From Nocardioides sp. TRM66260-LWL (GTDB lineage: Bacteria > Actinomycetota > Actinomycetes > Propionibacteriales > Nocardioidaceae): a DNA stretch of 64,000 nucleotides. The translations under genes were made by a program, and so were the position numbers. The stretch lies in NCBI RefSeq assembly GCF_020075545.1, contig NZ_JAIQZK010000005.1, forward strand, positions 62,001 through 126,000. Reading direction: 5' to 3'. Below the pieces are notes generated by a model. The model was not told the DNA's origin. It saw only the letters and a list, made by a program, of their open reading frames with translations, and made no database searches. Positions 61,621-64,000 of this stretch are shown one piece after another. Positions within the stretch are counted from its first letter, which is position 1. Each line of letters begins with the position of its first letter.

Positions 61621-62718
61621 ATGCAGGCCCCCGGGGCAGCCGTCCCGACCTCCCCAGCCGCGCAGACCTCCCCCGCCGACCCTCGACCCACCGGACCGTC
61701 GACGCAGGACGCCCGCGCGACGCTGGCGCGCGCCCTGGACGACCAGCGGTCCGGACGCCTGATCGACGCGCTCGCGACCCTGCAGCGACTCGCCGCGGAG
61801 CGCTCCCTGCCGCCCACCCTGCGACGACGGGTGCTCGTGGCGCTCGCGGAGGTCCGCCTGGCTCGCGGCGAGCTGCCGCTGGTGGAGGACGCCGTCGCGC
61901 TGCTGCTGCAGGAGCGGCTCGAGGGCGCGCCGTCCGCGGCGGAGCGCGCCGAGCTCGCCCGCGCGGCCGTGCTCCGCGGCGAGCTGGCGCTGGCCTGCGG
62001 TCGCGACGACGACGCCCTCGCCCACGCGCTCGAGGCCGGACGGCTGGCTCCCGAGGCGCCGGCGGCCGACGTCCCGTGGCGCACCACGCTCGCCCTGGCC
62101 CTGCTCCGCACCGGCAGCCGCGCCGAGGCCCGGCGCACCGCCGAGCAGCAGGCCGAGCTCGTCGCCGGGGAGTCCCCGCGGGCCCGCGCCGCGGCGCTGC
62201 GCACCCTGGCGGCCGTGGACGCCGGGGAGCGACGGGTGCGGCTGCTCGAGGACGGTCTCGCGCTGGTCGCGCCGCCCGGCGCCTTGCCGGTCGACGCGCG
62301 CCTGGCCGCGCAGATCGGCACCGACCTCGCCACGCTGCTGCTCCTCCAGCCGGCCGGGCACGCCCGGGCGGTGTCGCTGCTGCGCGACGCCGAGGCGCAC
62401 GCCGGCGGCCAGGGACTCCGTCCGCTGGCGCAGCGCGTCGAGCGGCTCCTCCGCCTGGCCGGGGAGACCCCGACGACCGTGGCCAGCGCCGGGGTCGCGA
62501 CGCTCACCGTCACGGAGCGCCGGGTCGCGGAGGCCGCGGCGTCCGGCCTGACGAACCGCGGCATCGCCGCCGAGCTCGGCGTCAGCGTGAAGGCCGTCGA
62601 GTGGCACCTCTCGCACGTCTACCGCAAGCTCGGCATCCCCTCGCGCGGTCGGCTGGCTGACGCGCTCGGCCTCCGGACCTCATCGGCGCCGGCCGCACGC
62701 GAGCCGTCGGCCGGCTAG
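61621..62718 (+). CDS. LuxR-type transcriptional regulator with helical repeat region
   Basis: A 365-aa regulator. The N-terminal 270 residues are Ala/Leu/Arg-rich helical hairpins (TPR-like), as in the tail half of LuxR/MalT-type activators without the ATPase. The C-terminal LuxR helix-turn-helix reads ATLTVTERRVAEAAASGL, then GIAAELGVSVKAVEWHLSHV. No signal target is apparent. ATG 61621 is preceded by a Pro-rich non-coding stretch. Its stop overlaps the end of the convergent DUF2332 gene. Confidence 0.85.
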   Translation: MQAPGAAVPTSPAAQTSPADPRPTGPSTQDARATLARALDDQRSGRLIDALATLQRLAAERSLPPTLRRRVLVALAEVRLARGELPLVEDAVALLLQERLEGAPSAAERAELARAAVLRGELALACGRDDDALAHALEAGRLAPEAPAADVPWRTTLALALLRTGSRAEARRTAEQQAELVAGESPRARAAALRTLAAVDAGERRVRLLEDGLALVAPPGALPVDARLAAQIGTDLATLLLLQPAGHARAVSLLRDAEAHAGGQGLRPLAQRVERLLRLAGETPTTVASAGVATLTVTERRVAEAAASGLTNRGIAAELGVSVKAVEWHLSHVYRKLGIPSRGRLADALGLRTSSAPAAREPSAG

Positions 62719-63719
62719 CCCCAGGCCAGCCACCGGCCGTGCCCGTGGGTGAGTGCGCGGGCGACGCCGTCGACGCCGAGCACGAAGCAGCCGCCGGCCA
62801 GGCGCCGGTCGGAGGCCAGCGGGGCCGGCAGGGTCGCCGTGACGCTGGGGAGCACGCTCGCGGCCTCGTTGCTGACCCAGTGGCACGCGCCGCGCGCCTG
62901 CAGGCCGGAGACGAGGGCGACGAAGCGGTCGCGGTCGGCGTCGTCGAGGTAGGCGATGACGGCCGAGTGGTAGACGACCACCGGGCCATGCGCTCCGGCC
63001 GCGGCCACCTGGGCCTCCAGCACCTCGAGCAGGTCGCCCGCGACGATCGGCGGCGGGTCCTCGCGCGCCGCGGCCAGGGCCGCGCGCAGGGTGATGAGCC
63101 GGTCGTGCTGCCCGGGCCACACGAGGTTCTCCAGCCAGGCGACCGCGTCGTCGTCCGTCACGTCGCCGGGCCGCAGGTCGACGCCCCGGCGCCAGGCGAC
63201 GGGCAGCGGACGCCGCGGCAGGGGGGCGAATCCCTCGACCCGGGCCCGCAGCTCGCGGCCCTGACCGGCGTCGAGCCGGACCTCGCCGTCCGCGGTGTGC
63301 CAGCGGTAGTCCCAGCGGTCGGGCAGCAGGCACAGCCCGGCGCTGGCGCCGACCTCGAGCAGCGCGAGCGGGACGCCCTCGGCCTCGGCGATCAGGCCGA
63401 GCGCCGGCAGCAGGGTGGCGAGGCGACCCGCCTCGTTGGTCTGGGTCGAGCGGCTCAGGAGGGTCGCGCGGATCGTCCCGTCGTCCCCGAGCAGCGCCGC
63501 GCGCAGCCCGGCGTACGGCCCCGGCGCGGGGACGCCGTGCCAGCGCGCGGCCGCGAAGACGAGGTTGGGCTGGCGCCGTAGGTCGGGCAGCGCGTCGATC
63601 CAGGCCAGCACCTCCTCGTCGCCCGCGACGCCGCGCGACCAGGCCGCGAAGGTCGGCGACTCCGCGGCGTGCCGGGCGAAGCGCTCGTACTGCGAGCGCG
63701 TCGGGCCGTAGGGATCCAC
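62715..63719 (-). CDS. DUF2332 family protein
   Basis: A 334-aa soluble protein typical of actinobacteria. Landmarks: YERFARHAAESPTFAAWS, PNLVFAAARWHGVP, STQTNEAGRLATLLPAL, LLEVGASAGLCLLPDRW (a Rossmann-like glycine motif, so a methyltransferase relation is possible) and VVYHSAVIAYL. Function unknown. GTG 63719. Confidence 0.88.
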   Translation of the reverse strand: MDPYGPTRSQYERFARHAAESPTFAAWSRGVAGDEEVLAWIDALPDLRRQPNLVFAAARWHGVPAPGPYAGLRAALLGDDGTIRATLLSRSTQTNEAGRLATLLPALGLIAEAEGVPLALLEVGASAGLCLLPDRWDYRWHTADGEVRLDAGQGRELRARVEGFAPLPRRPLPVAWRRGVDLRPGDVTDDDAVAWLENLVWPGQHDRLITLRAALAAAREDPPPIVAGDLLEVLEAQVAAAGAHGPVVVYHSAVIAYLDDADRDRFVALVSGLQARGACHWVSNEAASVLPSVTATLPAPLASDRRLAGGCFVLGVDGVARALTHGHGRWLAWG

Positions 63720-63738
63720 GGGCGAAGGCCGGGGCGGC

Positions 63739-64000
63739 TCAGGTGGCGGGCAGCGCCACGTAGGTGGTCTCGAGGTACTCCTCGATGCCCTCGAAGCCTC
63801 CCTCGCGACCGAACCCGCTGGCCTTGACCCCGCCGAACGGCGCCGCCGGGTTGGAGATCAGGCCGGTGTTGACGCCGACCATGCCGTACTCCAGCGCCTC
63901 GGCCACCCGGATCGTCCGCGCGAGATCGCGCGTGTACACGTACGACGCCAGGCCGTACGCCGTGTCGTTGGCCCGCGCGATCGCCTCCTCCTCGGTGCGG
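63739..64000 (-). CDS. NAD(P)-dependent aldehyde dehydrogenase, C-terminal part (5' end off window)
   Basis: Only the final about 87 residues are visible: [39 protein letters not shown] and [20 protein letters not shown]. These are the C-terminal motifs of succinate-semialdehyde dehydrogenase (GabD)-type enzymes; that assignment rests on the NTGLISNP and GREGG stretches. Confidence 0.85.
   Translation of the reverse strand, partial: RTEEEAIARANDTAYGLASYVYTRDLARTIRVAEALEYGMVGVNTGLISNPAAPFGGVKASGFGREGGFEGIEEYLETTYVALPAT

Overview
The window is high-GC actinobacterial chromosome. Supporting this: a bacterial proteasome activator (Bpa) beside a quinone oxidoreductase, a biotinylated TB7.3-like carrier, a mycothiol-type maleylpyruvate isomerase-fold protein, a PucR-type proline regulator, GTP-dependent PEP carboxykinase, many GTG starts, and leaderless genes whose TANNNT -10 box lies 6-7 nt before the start codon. 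From memory, serS, pheA, bpa and the Cof-type hydrolases also lie within an oriC-proximal stretch of the Mycobacterium tuberculosis chromosome. A Nocardioidaceae-like genus is plausible, but the sequence alone does not fix it.

Layout. 1-8590 (minus): the visible part of a type VII secretion-like cluster with a large secreted coiled-coil protein, a binding-protein-like lipoprotein, a transmembrane Ser/Thr kinase and an FHA/FtsK (EssC-like) ATPase cut by the left edge. 8928-11965: SprT-like protease, small membrane proteins, a short-chain dehydrogenase. 11970-15882: proline catabolism (pruA, proline dehydrogenase, divergent PucR regulator). 15911-19906: SRPBCC protein, an FHA-HTH/kinase pair and a secreted SH3-CHAP hydrolase.

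20035-35455: a genomic island of about 15.4 kb in the 3' half of tRNA-Arg(ACG), bounded by a perfect 50-bp direct repeat, visibly less GC-rich than its flanks and with only an integrase tail left. Its centrepiece is a five-gene minus-strand operon (30457 down to 20827): a ZorA-like membrane protein with a long cytoplasmic tail, a ZorB/MotB-like single-span protein, a largely disordered protein with a kinase-like (probably inactive) C-terminal domain, a DrmD-like SNF2 helicase and a second SNF2 helicase with a C-terminal Cys cluster. Three junctions are 4-nt stop/start overlaps and one is a 4-bp gap. This looks like a Zorya-related but differently composed defence system and is the main candidate for something undescribed. 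The island also carries a frameshifted, truncated mcrC, a coupled coiled-coil protein, a DUF3841-like protein and a lipoprotein.

35930-43024: pckG, a TrmB/LuxR-like regulator facing a 44-aa secreted CxxC micro-peptide, two tRNA-Ser genes, two paralogous secreted proteins, cspA. 43284-47680: biotin carrier, membrane protein, nitrilase-family amidase, mobA-like gene, quinone oxidoreductase, bpa. 47740-53588: a secreted protein, the serS operon (serS-HAD-GNAT-HAD joined by GTGA overlaps), aldo/keto reductase, maleylpyruvate isomerase-fold protein. 53650-64000: WYL regulator, PAP2-DAG-kinase fusion, DUF4446, pheA, an UPF0016 transporter apparently starting at ATC, a GH1 protein lacking both catalytic glutamates, pirin, a palindromic repeat unit beside a parS-like 18-bp palindrome, a lipid kinase, a LuxR-type regulator, DUF2332 and the end of an aldehyde dehydrogenase.
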